DNA from: Bacillota bacterium | GTDB taxonomy: Bacteria; Bacillota; Desulfotomaculia; Desulfotomaculales; Desulforudaceae | NCBI GenBank assembly: GCA_040757205.1 | Contig: JBFLXL010000002.1 | Location: forward strand, 186,001-250,000 | DNA: 64,000 nt | Direction: 5' to 3' | Shown here: positions 15,714-24,932 of the stretch, piece after piece | Layout: the number at the start of each line of letters is the position of its first letter | How positions within the stretch are numbered: the stretch's first letter is position 1 | Notes under the pieces: generated by a model | What the model was told of the DNA's origin: nothing | The model's input: only the letters and a program-made list of their open reading frames with translations | Databases searched by the model: none | Made by a program: the position numbers and the translations under genes

Positions 15714-17285
15714 TTGAGCCTCAAAAAGCAGGCCGTGCAGGGTTCCGAGGTGAACGAGCGCCTGGCGGCCCTGGTAACGAACGCGAACGCCATCCGGGCC
15801 GTCAGCTCGGCTGTGGAGGGTACGTTGGGCCCCAAGGGCCTGGACACGATGCTGGTCGACAAATTCGGCGAGGTGGTGATCACGAACGACGGGGTGACCA
15901 TCTTAGGCCGCATGGAGGCCAACCACCCGGCGGCCCGGATGCTGATCAACGCGGCGCGGGCGCAGGAGGAAGAGGTGGGCGACGGAACCACCACGGCCAC
16001 CGTGATGGCCGGCCGGATGGTGGCCACCGGGGTCGAGCTGGTCGCGCGGGGTGTCCCGGTGGCCCGGGTGATCGAGGGGTTGCGCCTGGGCCTGCGGCGG
16101 GCGCTCGAGGTGGTGCGGGCCGAGGCCCGGCCGCTGGCGGACCTGAACGACCCGCGTGTCCGCCAGGTGGCGCTGGTGGCCGGCCGGGAGCATGCAGACA
16201 TTGCCGATCTGATCGTGGGGGCGGCTGCGTTGGTCGGGGCGGAAAAGCTCCAAGAGCCCAATTTCAAGCTGGCCGACACGGTGACGGCGGTGGAGGGCGC
16301 GGACAACGAGGTTTTTATGGGGGCGCTCATCAGCAAGGAACCGCTCAATCGCCAGATGCCGGCCGTTTTGTCCGGGGGGGTGCGGGTACTAGTCCTGGAC
16401 GACGCCCTGGAGCCCGAAGAGATCGGGGACGAGGCCCTGGCCACCGAGGCCGGGTTTGCCCGCTATCTGCAACTGCAGGATGATTTCCGGGTCAATGTGA
16501 AAAAGCTGGTCGACCTGGGAGTCGGTTTGGTTTTGGTGGACCGGGGGGTGGCGAGCGCGGCCGAGGAGATCCTGACCGACGCCGGGGTGATGGTGGTGCC
16601 GCGGGTGCTGAACAAGGAACTCCGCCGGGCGGCCGAGCACACCGGCGCCCGGATGATCAAGCGGACCGGTCTCAAAAAGAGCGTTTCCGACCTGGAGGCG
16701 GCGCTCGGCCGGGCCCGGGCGGTGATCCACGACGAGAAACTGGAACGAGTGCGGATCCAGGACGGGGCGGGCAAACCGACGGCCACCGTCCTGGTGGGCG
16801 CGGCGACCGAAGAGGTGGTCGATGAACGGGAGCGGATCGCCAAGGACGCTGCCGGCGCGGTGCAGTCGGCGGTCCGCGGCGGAGTGGTGCCCGGGGGAGG
16901 CTCCCTGGAGCTGTGGGCGGCCCGGGAGGTTGACGCGGTGCGCGCCGGGGTGAAGGGGATGGCGGTGTACGGGGTGGAATGCGTGGTGGAAGCGCTCCGG
17001 CGGCCGCTGGCCCAGATTGTGGCCAACGCCGGTTTCAATCCCCTGGAGAAAGTGGGCGACGTAAACGCGGCCCAAGCGGCGTCGGGCAGGAACAGTTTGG
17101 GTATCGATTGCGACACCGGCGAGGTCGCGGACATGGAAGCGGTGGGCGTGCTGGACCCGGCGCCCGTGAAGATATACGCCTTGAGGGCGGCCGGCGAGGT
17201 CGCGGAGGCGATCCTGCGGATTGACACCATCATCATGAAGCGGGAGGAACACCTGGACGGCAGGGGGGATAAGAAAGATGAGTGA
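15714..17285 (+). CDS. Group III (archaeal-like, TCP-1/thermosome-type) chaperonin
   Basis: A 523-residue chaperonin. It carries the ATPase motifs GTLGPKGLDTML, TNDGVTIL and GDGTTTATVMAG in the equatorial domain and GGVVPGGGSLEL in the C-terminal half, with D-G-rich ends (LGIDCDTGEVADM). These match thermosome/CCT proteins rather than GroEL. Bacterial proteins of this kind are the group III chaperonins described in Carboxydothermus and related Firmicutes, encoded in the dnaK operon and working without GroES. The TTG start lies behind CGGGAGGTG. Its stop overlaps the grpE start, so it is co-translated with the Hsp70 system. Confidence 0.93.
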   Translation: MSLKKQAVQGSEVNERLAALVTNANAIRAVSSAVEGTLGPKGLDTMLVDKFGEVVITNDGVTILGRMEANHPAARMLINAARAQEEEVGDGTTTATVMAGRMVATGVELVARGVPVARVIEGLRLGLRRALEVVRAEARPLADLNDPRVRQVALVAGREHADIADLIVGAAALVGAEKLQEPNFKLADTVTAVEGADNEVFMGALISKEPLNRQMPAVLSGGVRVLVLDDALEPEEIGDEALATEAGFARYLQLQDDFRVNVKKLVDLGVGLVLVDRGVASAAEEILTDAGVMVVPRVLNKELRRAAEHTGARMIKRTGLKKSVSDLEAALGRARAVIHDEKLERVRIQDGAGKPTATVLVGAATEEVVDERERIAKDAAGAVQSAVRGGVVPGGGSLELWAAREVDAVRAGVKGMAVYGVECVVEALRRPLAQIVANAGFNPLEKVGDVNAAQAASGRNSLGIDCDTGEVADMEAVGVLDPAPVKIYALRAAGEVAEAILRIDTIIMKREEHLDGRGDKKDE

Positions 17286-17877
17286 TCGCAATAACAAAAA
17301 CGGCCGGGACGACCGGAACGACCGGGTGGAAACCGGCACCGCCGCTCATGAGCTGCAGGTGAAACAACCCGGGACTCCGGAGGACGGGAACAAAGACTTG
17401 GAGGCGCGGCTGGCCGAGGAGGCTTCGATGGCCGCGGACTGCCGGGAGCGGCTGCTCCGGCTCCAGGCCGACTTTGAGAACTACCGGCGGCGGACCCGGC
17501 AGGAGCGTGAGGGGTGGTACCGGCAGGCGGCGGAAGAGGTTGTGTCCGCGATCCTGCCGGTTCTGGACAACTTCGAGCGGGCCCTGGAACACCCGGGTGA
17601 CCGGCTGGAGGATTTCCTGGCCGGAGTGCGGATGATCTACCGTCAATTGGATGAAATCCTGGCCGAGCAGGGCCTGGAAAGGTTACCGGGGGCGGGGGAG
17701 GAATTCGACCCCCGGAAGCACGAAGCCGTGGACCACGTGGAAACCGCGGACGTCCCGGAGAACACGGTATTGGAGGAACTGCGCCCGGGATACTACTTCA
17801 AAGGCAAAGTTATGCGCCCGGCGATGGTCAAAGTGGCCAAACGGGCAGTTAACGGGGAGGTAACGAGCAATGAGTAA
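17278..17877 (+). CDS. grpE: Nucleotide exchange factor GrpE
   Basis: A 199-residue protein: an acidic/basic disordered N-terminus, a long coiled coil (about 40-95; [20 protein letters not shown]) and a beta-rich head ending in [18 protein letters not shown]-like strands and [20 protein letters not shown], the GrpE signature. It exchanges ADP on DnaK. It overlaps both neighbours: eight bases with the chaperonin gene and eight with dnaK. Confidence 0.96.
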   Translation: MSDRNNKNGRDDRNDRVETGTAAHELQVKQPGTPEDGNKDLEARLAEEASMAADCRERLLRLQADFENYRRRTRQEREGWYRQAAEEVVSAILPVLDNFERALEHPGDRLEDFLAGVRMIYRQLDEILAEQGLERLPGAGEEFDPRKHEAVDHVETADVPENTVLEELRPGYYFKGKVMRPAMVKVAKRAVNGEVTSNE

Positions 17878-19693
17878 GATTATCGGCATCGACCTTGGAA
17901 CCACAAACTCGTGCATGGCGGTGATGGAAGGCGGAGAGGCCGTCGTGATGCCCAACGCGGAGGGAGGGCGCACCACCCCGTCGGTGGTCGGGTTCTCCAA
18001 GACCGGGGAGCGGCTGGTCGGCCAGGTGGCCAAGCGCCAGGCGATCAGCAACCCGGAACGGACCGTGACCTCCATCAAGCGGTACATGGGTACGGAGCAC
18101 AAGGTCCGCATCGACGGCAACGAATACTCGCCGCAGGAAATCTCGGCGATGATCCTGCAAAAGATGAAGACCGACGCCGAGGCTTACCTGGGAGGCAAGG
18201 TCGAGCGGGCGGTGATCACCGTGCCGGCTTATTTCAGCGACTCCCAGCGCCAGGCTACCAAGGACGCCGGCCGCATCGCCGGGCTGAAGGTGGAGCGCAT
18301 CATCAACGAACCGACGGCGGCGGCGCTCGCCTACGGCCTCGACAAGGAAGAGGACCAGACCATCCTGGTGTTCGACCTGGGGGGCGGGACGTTCGACGTG
18401 TCGATCCTGGAACTGGGCGAAGGCGTGTTTGAGGTCAAGGCCACGAGCGGCAACAACCGTCTCGGCGGCGACGACTTCGACCAGCGGGTCGTCGACTGGA
18501 TCACGGCCGAATTCAAAAAGGACAGCGGCATCGACCTGAGCCGGGACCGGATGGCCATGCAGCGCCTGCGGGAAGCCGCCGAGAAGGCCAAGGTGGAGCT
18601 TTCCTCCGTGGTGAACACCAACATCAACCTGCCGTTCATCACCGCCGACGCCGAGGGGCCCAAGCACCTGGACTTAAACCTTTCCCGGGCCAGGTTCGAC
18701 GAGCTGACCGCCGATCTGATCGAGATGACCATGGGGCCCACCCGGCAGGCGATGCAGGACGCCGGCCTGGAGCCCAAACAGATCGACAAGATCCTGCTGG
18801 TCGGCGGCGCGACACGCATGCCGTCCGTGCAGGAAGCGGTGAAAAAGTTTTTCGGCAAGGAGCCGCACAAGGGCATCAACCCGGACGAGTGCGTGGCCAT
18901 CGGCGCGGCCATCCAGGCCGGCGTGCTGACCGGGGAAGTCAAGGACGTGGTGCTCCTGGACGTGACCCCGCTCTCGCTGGGTATCGAGACCCTGGGCGGC
19001 GTGTTCACCAGAATCATCGAACGCAACACGACTATCCCGACCGCGAGGAGCCAGACCTTCACCACGGCGGCCGACAACCAGCCGTCGGTGGAGATCCACG
19101 TCCTCCAGGGCGAGCGCCAGATGGCCGCCGGCAACAAGACGCTCGGCCGGTTCAACCTGGTGGGGATTCCCCCGGCGCCCCGGGGCATCCCCCAGATCGA
19201 GGTCACCTTCGACATCGACGTGAACGGCATCGTCAGCGTATCGGCGAAGGACCTGGGCACCGGGAAATCTCAGAGCATCACCATCACCGGGTCCACCGGC
19301 TTGTCCAGCGCCGAGATCGACCGTCTGGTCAAGGAAGCGGAACAGTTCGCCGAGGACGACCGGAAGCGGCGGGAAGAGGTCGAGATCCGCAACAACGCCG
19401 ACGCCCTGGTCTACCAGTCCGAGAAGACCCTCAAGGAACACCGCGACCAGGCCGACCCGGCTCAGGTTTCCGAGTTGGAGCAGGCCGTCGGGCGGCTGAA
19501 GCAGGCTCTCGAGGGTCAGGACACCGAGCGCATCAAGCGGGAGGCCGAAAACCTCACCGGGCCGCTGCACGCTTTCACCGCGGCCATGTACCAAAAGCAG
19601 GCGCAGCAGCAGGAGGCCGGTCCGGAGCCGGAAGCCGGAAAGGACAAAGAGGACAAGGACAAAACGGTGGACGCCGACTATGAAGTAAAGTAG
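17870..19693 (+). CDS. dnaK: Molecular chaperone DnaK (Hsp70)
   Basis: A 607-residue Hsp70. Actin-like ATPase domain (1-380) with [33 protein letters not shown] and [13 protein letters not shown]; linker [15 protein letters not shown]; substrate-binding beta sandwich and helical lid; acidic C-terminus ending with a degenerate EEVD-like tail. Length is usual for Gram-positives. It overlaps grpE and is separated from dnaJ by 149 bases that contain a duplication of the dnaJ translation-initiation region. Confidence 0.98.
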   Translation: MSKIIGIDLGTTNSCMAVMEGGEAVVMPNAEGGRTTPSVVGFSKTGERLVGQVAKRQAISNPERTVTSIKRYMGTEHKVRIDGNEYSPQEISAMILQKMKTDAEAYLGGKVERAVITVPAYFSDSQRQATKDAGRIAGLKVERIINEPTAAALAYGLDKEEDQTILVFDLGGGTFDVSILELGEGVFEVKATSGNNRLGGDDFDQRVVDWITAEFKKDSGIDLSRDRMAMQRLREAAEKAKVELSSVVNTNINLPFITADAEGPKHLDLNLSRARFDELTADLIEMTMGPTRQAMQDAGLEPKQIDKILLVGGATRMPSVQEAVKKFFGKEPHKGINPDECVAIGAAIQAGVLTGEVKDVVLLDVTPLSLGIETLGGVFTRIIERNTTIPTARSQTFTTAADNQPSVEIHVLQGERQMAAGNKTLGRFNLVGIPPAPRGIPQIEVTFDIDVNGIVSVSAKDLGTGKSQSITITGSTGLSSAEIDRLVKEAEQFAEDDRKRREEVEIRNNADALVYQSEKTLKEHRDQADPAQVSELEQAVGRLKQALEGQDTERIKREAENLTGPLHAFTAAMYQKQAQQQEAGPEPEAGKDKEDKDKTVDADYEVK

Positions 19694-19717
19694 AATGAAG
19701 CAGGGGAAAATCTCCTG

Positions 19718-19852
19718 CTGAATTCTGCCGTGGTGGGGTCAAGGAATGAGCAAGCCGCAGAGCCCAGCTCAGGGCAGAGCCCAACTCAGGGGTGGGTGGA
19801 TAAACTCCAGACGCTGAATTTCTGCCGTGGTGAGGTCGGGGAATGAGCAAGC
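19718..19852 (+). repeat. Duplicated dnaJ initiation region (decoy start)
   Basis: A 38-39 base segment ending in GGAATGAGCAAGC occurs at 19718-19755 and again at 19814-19852, where the second copy supplies the real dnaJ start (ATG 19843). The copies differ at only a few positions and are 58 bases apart. The first copy's ATG (19746) opens a 23-codon frame beginning MSKPQSPAQ that stops at 19817, so ribosomes may also initiate there. Confidence 0.85.
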
Positions 19853-20967
19853 GAGACTACTACGAGGTACTGGGAGTGGCGCGGGACGCCTCCCAGGATG
19901 ACATAAAGAAAGCCTACCGCAAACTGGCGCGTAAATACCATCCGGACGCGAACAAGGAAGACCCGCAGGCGGCCGACAAGTTCAAAGAAATCGCCGAGGC
20001 GGCGGCGGTACTGGGCGACCCCGAACGGCGCGCCCAGTACGACCGTTTCGGTCACGCCGGTCCCGAGGGGCAGGGCTTTAATTTTGAAGATATTTTTCGT
20101 GGCGGTTTCGGCGGTTTCGGCGGATTCGGGGACATTTTCGAGATGTTCTTCGGCGAACGCCAGCCGCGGTACGGTCCCCAGCGGGGGCAGGACCTGCGCT
20201 ACGACCTGCGTTTGGCCTTCCGGGAAGCGGTTTTCGGCGCCGAGCGCGAGATCAGGATCCCCCGGACCGAGGCTTGCGAGCGCTGCGACGGTTCCGGGGC
20301 CGCGCCGGGCACGCACCCCCGGACCTGCCCGCTGTGCCGGGGGCAGGGCCAGGTCAGTGTGAGCCAGCAGACGCCGTTCGGGCGTTTCGTGCAGACCCGC
20401 CCCTGTGAACGTTGCCGCGGGGCGGGGCGGATCGTCGAGACGCCCTGCCCGGAATGCCGCGGCGCCGGACAGGTGCGGCAAATGCGCTCTCTGAAGGTGA
20501 AAGTGCCGGCCGGGGTGGACGGTGATTTCCGCCTGCGCCTGGTCGGGGAGGGCGAGGCCGGGGCACGGGGCGGCCCGCCCGGGGACCTTTACGTGTACAT
20601 CCACGTGGACGCCGACGAGTTCTTTGAGCGTGAGGGCCACCAGATTCACTGCGAGCTGCCGGTATCCTTCGTGCAGGCCGCCCTGGGCGACGAGGTGGAG
20701 GTGCCCACCCTGGACGGCCCGACCACGATCCGCATTCCGGAAGGGACGCAGACCGGCACCGTTTTCCGGCTTCGCGGCCGCGGTGTCCCCCACCTGAACG
20801 GGGGCGGCCGGGGGGACCAGATGGTCCGGGTGCGGGTGATCACGCCGACCAGGCTCAACGACAAGCAAAAGGACATCTTGCGGGAGTTCGGCCGGGATGC
20901 GGGCAGCAAACTGCACGCTGAAGAAAAGGGCTTCTTTAAGAAGATCAAAGACGCCTTCATGGGCTAA
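19843..20967 (+). CDS. dnaJ: Co-chaperone DnaJ (Hsp40)
   Basis: A 374-residue type I J protein. J domain with the HPD motif ([20 protein letters not shown]), a Gly/Phe-rich segment ([19 protein letters not shown]), four zinc-binding CxxCxGxG repeats ([32 protein letters not shown]) and the C-terminal substrate-binding domain. It delivers clients to DnaK and stimulates ATP hydrolysis. The start is ATG 19843; the same initiation sequence is duplicated upstream. Confidence 0.97.
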   Translation: MSKRDYYEVLGVARDASQDDIKKAYRKLARKYHPDANKEDPQAADKFKEIAEAAAVLGDPERRAQYDRFGHAGPEGQGFNFEDIFRGGFGGFGGFGDIFEMFFGERQPRYGPQRGQDLRYDLRLAFREAVFGAEREIRIPRTEACERCDGSGAAPGTHPRTCPLCRGQGQVSVSQQTPFGRFVQTRPCERCRGAGRIVETPCPECRGAGQVRQMRSLKVKVPAGVDGDFRLRLVGEGEAGARGGPPGDLYVYIHVDADEFFEREGHQIHCELPVSFVQAALGDEVEVPTLDGPTTIRIPEGTQTGTVFRLRGRGVPHLNGGGRGDQMVRVRVITPTRLNDKQKDILREFGRDAGSKLHAEEKGFFKKIKDAFMG

Positions 20968-20994
20968 TGGGTCACAGGCCCCTTTTTCTGGGTC

Positions 20995-21055
20995 CTTGGT
21001 TGCCTAGTTCTGGCTCCTGAATTCTGAATACTGGCTCCTGAGTTCCAAATCCTCT
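20995..21055. repeat. Repeat arm of the CTGGCTCCTGAATTCTG family
   Basis: Repeated words TTCTGGCTCCTGAATTCTGA and ACTGGCTCCTGAG before prmA match the right arms of the elements at 4239-4396 and 15511-15678. No matching opposite arm was found nearby, so this looks like a solitary arm. Confidence 0.55.
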
Positions 21056-21077
21056 GTTCCCGGGGAGGCAGGCCGTT

Positions 21078-21938
21078 TTGTTCTGGCTTGAAATCGAGGT
21101 GACCGTGGCCGACGAGCACCGGGATGCGGTCAGTAACGTCTTCTTTGAGCTGGGGAGCGGGGTCCAGGAAGAACCCGCTTCCATTCATTCCGGGGCGGCT
21201 GTGATCCGGGGCTGGTTTCCGGTGGGCGACCGGCAGCTGCAACAGAAGGTGGTGCTGCTTCGCCGGCGGGTTGAAGCGATCACCGGGCCGCCGGCGCGGA
21301 TGGAGGTCCGCCGGGCCAGCGACCGGGACTGGGCGACAGCTTGGCGGGAAGGCCTGAAACCATTCCGGGTCGGGGAACGCCTGGTGGTCAAGCCCACCTG
21401 GGAGGAGTGGGAGCCCGGTCCCGAAGACCTGGTAATTGAAATCGACCCCGGTTTGGCCTTCGGCTGCGGCACCCACCCGACCACGGCGATGTGCCTGAAG
21501 CTTTTGGAACGCTATGTGCGGCCGGGGATGGTCGCCGTGGACGTGGGCACCGGTTCGGGAATCCTGGCTGTCGCGGCGGCGCTGCTGGGTGCCGCGGTGG
21601 TCTGGGCGGTGGATGAAGACCCGCTGGCCGTGCGCACGGCCGCCGAAAACGTGGCCCGCCACAACCTTACGGGCCGGGTGCGGGTCCGGAGCGGCAACCT
21701 GTTGGACGAACTGTCGGAACCGGCCGACCTGGTGGTGGCGAACATCGTGGCCGAGGTGCTGGCCGAGTTGTGCCCGGCCGCGGCCACCGCGCTGGAGCCG
21801 GGAGGCGTGTTTATTTTCAGCGGCATTCTGGACCAGCGGGAAGACATAGTCCGCCGGGCGCTGGCCGCCGACGGTTTTCGAGTCGAGTCCCGCCTGGCGG
21901 AAGGGGAATGGGTGGCCCTGGCGGGGGTGAAAGAGTGA
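21078..21938 (+). CDS. prmA: Ribosomal protein L11 methyltransferase PrmA
   Basis: A 286-residue class I SAM methyltransferase. N-terminal L11-recognition domain (about 1-110, FWLEIEVTVADEHRDAVSN), motif I VAVDVGTGSGILAVAA and the catalytic-region motif DLVVANIVAEVLAEL. TTG 21078 is used behind CGGGGAGGC; no ATG gives the conserved N-terminus. It follows dnaJ and its stop overlaps rsmE (GTGA), a common Firmicutes pairing. Confidence 0.94.
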   Translation: MFWLEIEVTVADEHRDAVSNVFFELGSGVQEEPASIHSGAAVIRGWFPVGDRQLQQKVVLLRRRVEAITGPPARMEVRRASDRDWATAWREGLKPFRVGERLVVKPTWEEWEPGPEDLVIEIDPGLAFGCGTHPTTAMCLKLLERYVRPGMVAVDVGTGSGILAVAAALLGAAVVWAVDEDPLAVRTAAENVARHNLTGRVRVRSGNLLDELSEPADLVVANIVAEVLAELCPAAATALEPGGVFIFSGILDQREDIVRRALAADGFRVESRLAEGEWVALAGVKE

Positions 21939-22684
21939 GAATCCCGCGCGTTTTTGTGCCTCCCAGCCACTGGCGGGGCCGGGAGGAAGCCTGGATCACG
22001 GGGGAGGACGCCCGGCACCTGACCAGGGTACTGCGGCTGGCCGCCGGGTCCAAAGTGCTCCTGCTGGACGGGTCGGGCCGGGCATATGCGGCCGAGATCC
22101 GGGAGGTGGACCGGGAGGGGGTGAGGGCCCTGGTCACCGGCCCCGCGGAACTGCCGGCCGACCCCGGGCTGCGGGTGACCTTGGTGCCGTCCCTGGCCAA
22201 GGGCGAGCGGATGGATGACCTGGTGCAAAAAGCGACCGAGGTCGGGGTGGCGGCCATAGTGCCGGTTGTCTCCGAACGGACGGTGGTGCGCCTGACGCCC
22301 GAGAAGGCCGGCTGGCGCGTGGAACGCTGGCGCCGCATTGCCACCGAAGCCGCCGAGCAGTGCCGGCGGCCCCTGATACCCGAAATCCATCCGGTCTGCC
22401 GGTTTGAAGAAGCCCTGGGGCTGGTGCCCGCCGGGGGTGCGGCCTTTTTCCTCTGGGAGGAGGAGCGCGGCACAGGACTGAAAGAAGCCCTGCGCTCCAG
22501 GCCGCCGGCCCGTGAAGTGTTCCTGTTCACCGGCCCGGAGGGCGGCTTCACGCCCGAAGAGGCGGCCGCGGCCGCCGCCCGCGGCGCGGTTTCCGTTTCC
22601 TTGGGCCCACGCCTCCTGCGGACGGACACCGCCGGTGTGGTGGCCGCAACGCTGGTGCTCTACGAGTGGGGCGACATCGGTTAG
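21935..22684 (+). CDS. rsmE: 16S rRNA m3U1498 methyltransferase RsmE
   Basis: A 249-residue SPOUT-family enzyme: N-terminal PUA-like domain (RIPRVFVPPSHWRGREEAWI) and a trefoil-knot domain with LVPSLAKGERMDDLVQKATE, FTGPEGGFTPEE and SLGPRLLRTDTAG, the SAM-binding knot signature. It methylates U1498 of 16S rRNA. The start is GTG 21935, overlapping the prmA stop. In-frame open sequence upstream belongs to the wrong frame of prmA and was not used. Confidence 0.94.
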   Translation: MRIPRVFVPPSHWRGREEAWITGEDARHLTRVLRLAAGSKVLLLDGSGRAYAAEIREVDREGVRALVTGPAELPADPGLRVTLVPSLAKGERMDDLVQKATEVGVAAIVPVVSERTVVRLTPEKAGWRVERWRRIATEAAEQCRRPLIPEIHPVCRFEEALGLVPAGGAAFFLWEEERGTGLKEALRSRPPAREVFLFTGPEGGFTPEEAAAAAARGAVSVSLGPRLLRTDTAGVVAATLVLYEWGDIG

Positions 22685-22720
22685 CACCGGAGCTGCGGCA
22701 CCATCGGAAGGATGAAAATA

Positions 22721-22755
22721 CCCCTCACCCTGACCCTCTCCCAGAGGGAGAGGGG
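22721..22755. repeat. CCCTCACCCTGACCCTCTCCC-type palindromic repeat
   Basis: A hairpin CCCTCTCCC-AGA-GGGAGAGGG preceded by CCCCTCACCCTGA lies between rsmE and mtaB. Very similar palindromes are dispersed in many unrelated bacteria. It could also serve as a weak terminator. Confidence 0.7.
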
Positions 22756-22791
22756 ATTTTCAGGGTAGAGTTGGAGAATTGAGATAAAACC

Positions 22792-24138
22792 ATGAAGAAG
22801 GTCGCTTTCCACACACTGGGCTGCAAAGTCAACCAGGCCGAAACGCAGGGTCTGGCCGCCCTTTTCCGGGACCGCGGCTATGAGGTCGTCCCTTTCGAGG
22901 AAACGGCCGACGTATACGTGGTGAACACCTGTACGGTCACCGGTGAGTCGGACCGCAAGTCACGGCAGATCGTGCGCCGGGCGGTGCGCGCCAACCCCGA
23001 GGCACTGGTCGTGGTGACGGGCTGTTACGCCCAGGTGGCGCCCGAAGAGGTGGGCGCCATTCCCGGAGTAAGCTTGGTGGTCGGTACGTCCGGACGGGGG
23101 CGGATCGTGGACCTGGTGGAGCAGGCCGCCGCCGAAAAAAAGGGGCCTGGCCCCTTTTTTGACCCCTTCTGGGCGGTGGAAGACATCGAGCAGGCCCGGG
23201 CATTCGAGGAGCTGCCCGAGCCAGCCGACCCGGACCGGACTCGGGCCTTTCTGAAGATTCAGGAGGGCTGCCGCGATTTCTGCGCCTACTGCATCGTGCC
23301 TTACGCCCGCGGACCCTTGCGTTCCCGGCCCCCGGAGCGGGTGCTCGAACTCGCCCGCGGGTTGGTGGACCAAGGTTACGCCGAACTGGTGCTTACCGGG
23401 GTCAACCTGGGGGCCTACGGCCGGGACCTCGGCACGGAGAACCTGCCGGGCCTGGTGCGCCGCCTGGTCCGGATTCCGGGACTTGCCCGGTTGCGCTTAA
23501 GTTCGGTGGAACCGAACGAGATCACCCGGGAGCTGGTCGACGCGGTGGCCCAAAACCCGGTGTGCGCCCCGCATTTTCACATCCCGCTGCAGAGCGGCAG
23601 CGATTCCGTCCTCTCCCGGATGGGGCGGCGCTACAAAACCGCGGAATTTACCGCTCTGGTGGAAATGATTCGGGCCGGAGTGCCGGAGGTGGCCGTAACC
23701 GCCGACGTTATGGTCGGCTTCCCGGGCGAAACCGCCGCCGAACACCGGGAGAGCCTGGAGTACGTGCGCCGGACCGGTTTTGCCGGGCTGCACGTGTTTG
23801 CCTATTCCCCGCGCCGGGGGACTCCCGCGGCCTTCTTCCCCGACCCGGTGCCACACCGCGTCAAGAAGGAGCGCAGCCGGGAGATGCTGGCTCTGGGCTG
23901 TGAATTGCGGCACCGGTTTGCCTCCCGCTACCTGGGGCGGACGGTGGAAGTGCTGGTGGAGTCGGTTTCCGGCGGCGTCGCCACCGGTTACACCCCCAAC
24001 TATTTGCGGGTATTCTGCAAAAACGGACCCAAACTTGCCGGGCGGATCATAAAAGTGTATGCTGACGGTGCGGAGCAGGGGAATTTAAGGGGAATAATTC
24101 ACAGCGAGGCAGGATTCTCAGAGGCAAGCGTCAAATAA
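22792..24138 (+). CDS. mtaB: tRNA (N6-L-threonylcarbamoyladenosine37-C2) methylthiotransferase MtaB
   Basis: A 448-residue MiaB-family radical-SAM enzyme. The N-terminal domain has the three cluster cysteines (LGCKVNQAE, NTCTVT, TGCYAQ), the radical-SAM domain has CRDFCAYC near residue 163, and a C-terminal TRAM domain (about 375-440) follows. It converts t6A to ms2t6A in tRNA. At residues 115-123 the interdomain linker is encoded by a perfect dyad repeat (23136-23160) that reads in frame as EKKGPGPFF. It is followed by the HIT-protein gene. Confidence 0.93.
   Translation: MKKVAFHTLGCKVNQAETQGLAALFRDRGYEVVPFEETADVYVVNTCTVTGESDRKSRQIVRRAVRANPEALVVVTGCYAQVAPEEVGAIPGVSLVVGTSGRGRIVDLVEQAAAEKKGPGPFFDPFWAVEDIEQARAFEELPEPADPDRTRAFLKIQEGCRDFCAYCIVPYARGPLRSRPPERVLELARGLVDQGYAELVLTGVNLGAYGRDLGTENLPGLVRRLVRIPGLARLRLSSVEPNEITRELVDAVAQNPVCAPHFHIPLQSGSDSVLSRMGRRYKTAEFTALVEMIRAGVPEVAVTADVMVGFPGETAAEHRESLEYVRRTGFAGLHVFAYSPRRGTPAAFFPDPVPHRVKKERSREMLALGCELRHRFASRYLGRTVEVLVESVSGGVATGYTPNYLRVFCKNGPKLAGRIIKVYADGAEQGNLRGIIHSEAGFSEASVK
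23136..23160. repeat. Perfect 25-bp dyad inside mtaB
   Basis: Six A, GGGGCC, T, GGCCCC and six T form a perfect palindrome within the mtaB reading frame, the same core as the intergenic copy at 5217-5235. It resembles an intrinsic terminator (hairpin plus U run) on either strand but sits inside a gene. Confidence 0.9.
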
Positions 24139-24183
24139 AATATCTTTGGTTGACGGTTGACCCGACGTGAGGAGGTGGTGGGC

Positions 24184-24528
24184 TTGCAGGACTGTATCTT
24201 TTGCCGGATCGTGAACCGCGAAATCCCGGCGGATGTGGTTTACGAGGATGAACACCTCCTGGCGTTCAAGGACATCAACCCGGTGGCTCCGGTACACGTG
24301 CTTCTTATTCCGAAGCGCCACATCCCGACCCTGTTCGATGTCCGGGACGGGGACGAACGGTTGTTGGGGCTGCTTCAGAAGGCGGCTGTTCAGGTGGCCC
24401 GTGATCTGGGCCTTGAGGAGCGGGGTTTCAGACTCGTTGCCAACTGCCTGGAAGGCGGGGGACAATATGTCTTCCACGTCCACTACCACCTTCTTGCAGG
24501 GCGGGAACTGAACTGGCCTCCCGGCTAA
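24184..24528 (+). CDS. HIT-family nucleotide-binding hydrolase (HINT type)
   Basis: A 114-residue HIT protein: CIFCRIVNREIPADVVYEDE at the N-terminus, KRHIPTLFD in the middle and the histidine triad HVHYHLL near the end. HINT proteins hydrolyse AMP-lysine or adenosine phosphoramidates. The TTG start (MQDCIFC) fits the family and lies behind GAGGAGGTGG; nine more in-frame codons upstream are possible. It is commonly found between mtaB and rpsU in Firmicutes. Confidence 0.9.
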   Translation: MQDCIFCRIVNREIPADVVYEDEHLLAFKDINPVAPVHVLLIPKRHIPTLFDVRDGDERLLGLLQKAAVQVARDLGLEERGFRLVANCLEGGGQYVFHVHYHLLAGRELNWPPG

Positions 24529-24603
24529 AAACATTTACAGAGGGGTGTTAATCTCACAGTATGCTTAGCCTCAGACGCGGACTGGTGGGAGGGAGGGATA
24601 CCG

Positions 24604-24783
24604 GTGGCGGAAGTCAGAGTCGGAAAGAACGAGACTCTGGACAGCGCTCTACGACGTTTCAAACGCACGTGCCAGCGGGCCGGGGTTTTTGCCGAGGCCA
24701 GGAAGCACGAACACTACGAGAAGCCCAGTGTGAAACGGAAGAAAAAGTCCGAAGCGGCGCGCAGGCGCAAGCGCTCCTTTTAA
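24604..24783 (+). CDS. rpsU: 30S ribosomal protein S21
   Basis: A 59-residue basic protein: [46 protein letters not shown], ending ARRRKRSF. This is the complete bS21 signature. The start is GTG behind GGAGGGAGGG. It is the last gene before a terminator hairpin. Confidence 0.97.
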   Translation: MAEVRVGKNETLDSALRRFKRTCQRAGVFAEARKHEHYEKPSVKRKKKSEAARRRKRSF

Positions 24784-24831
24784 TACAGTGTGAGTGTGGG
24801 CGGCCATAGAGCCGTAGAGGGATGGCGTGGG

Positions 24832-24856
24832 GCCCGGTCCAAGCGGCCGGGCTTTT
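24832..24856 (+). terminator. Intrinsic terminator after rpsU
   Basis: GCCCGG, a nine-base loop and CCGGGC followed by TTTT. Confidence 0.75.
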
Positions 24857-24897
24857 CCGTTGTTGCGGTGCTGCTCAGAAATAAGGTTTTTGGAATT

Positions 24898-24932
24898 CCT
24901 CCCCCGCATAGATTTCAGGGGGGGGGTTTTTT
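24898..24932 (+). promoter_or_regulatory. Terminator-like hairpin abutting the yqfC start codon
   Basis: CCTCCCCC (24898-24905), a 12-base loop, nine G (24918-24926) and six T lead straight into the yqfC ATG at 24933. The G run is also the only Shine-Dalgarno candidate, seven bases before the ATG. The hairpin would both terminate transcription and hide the ribosome-binding site. Confidence 0.6.
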
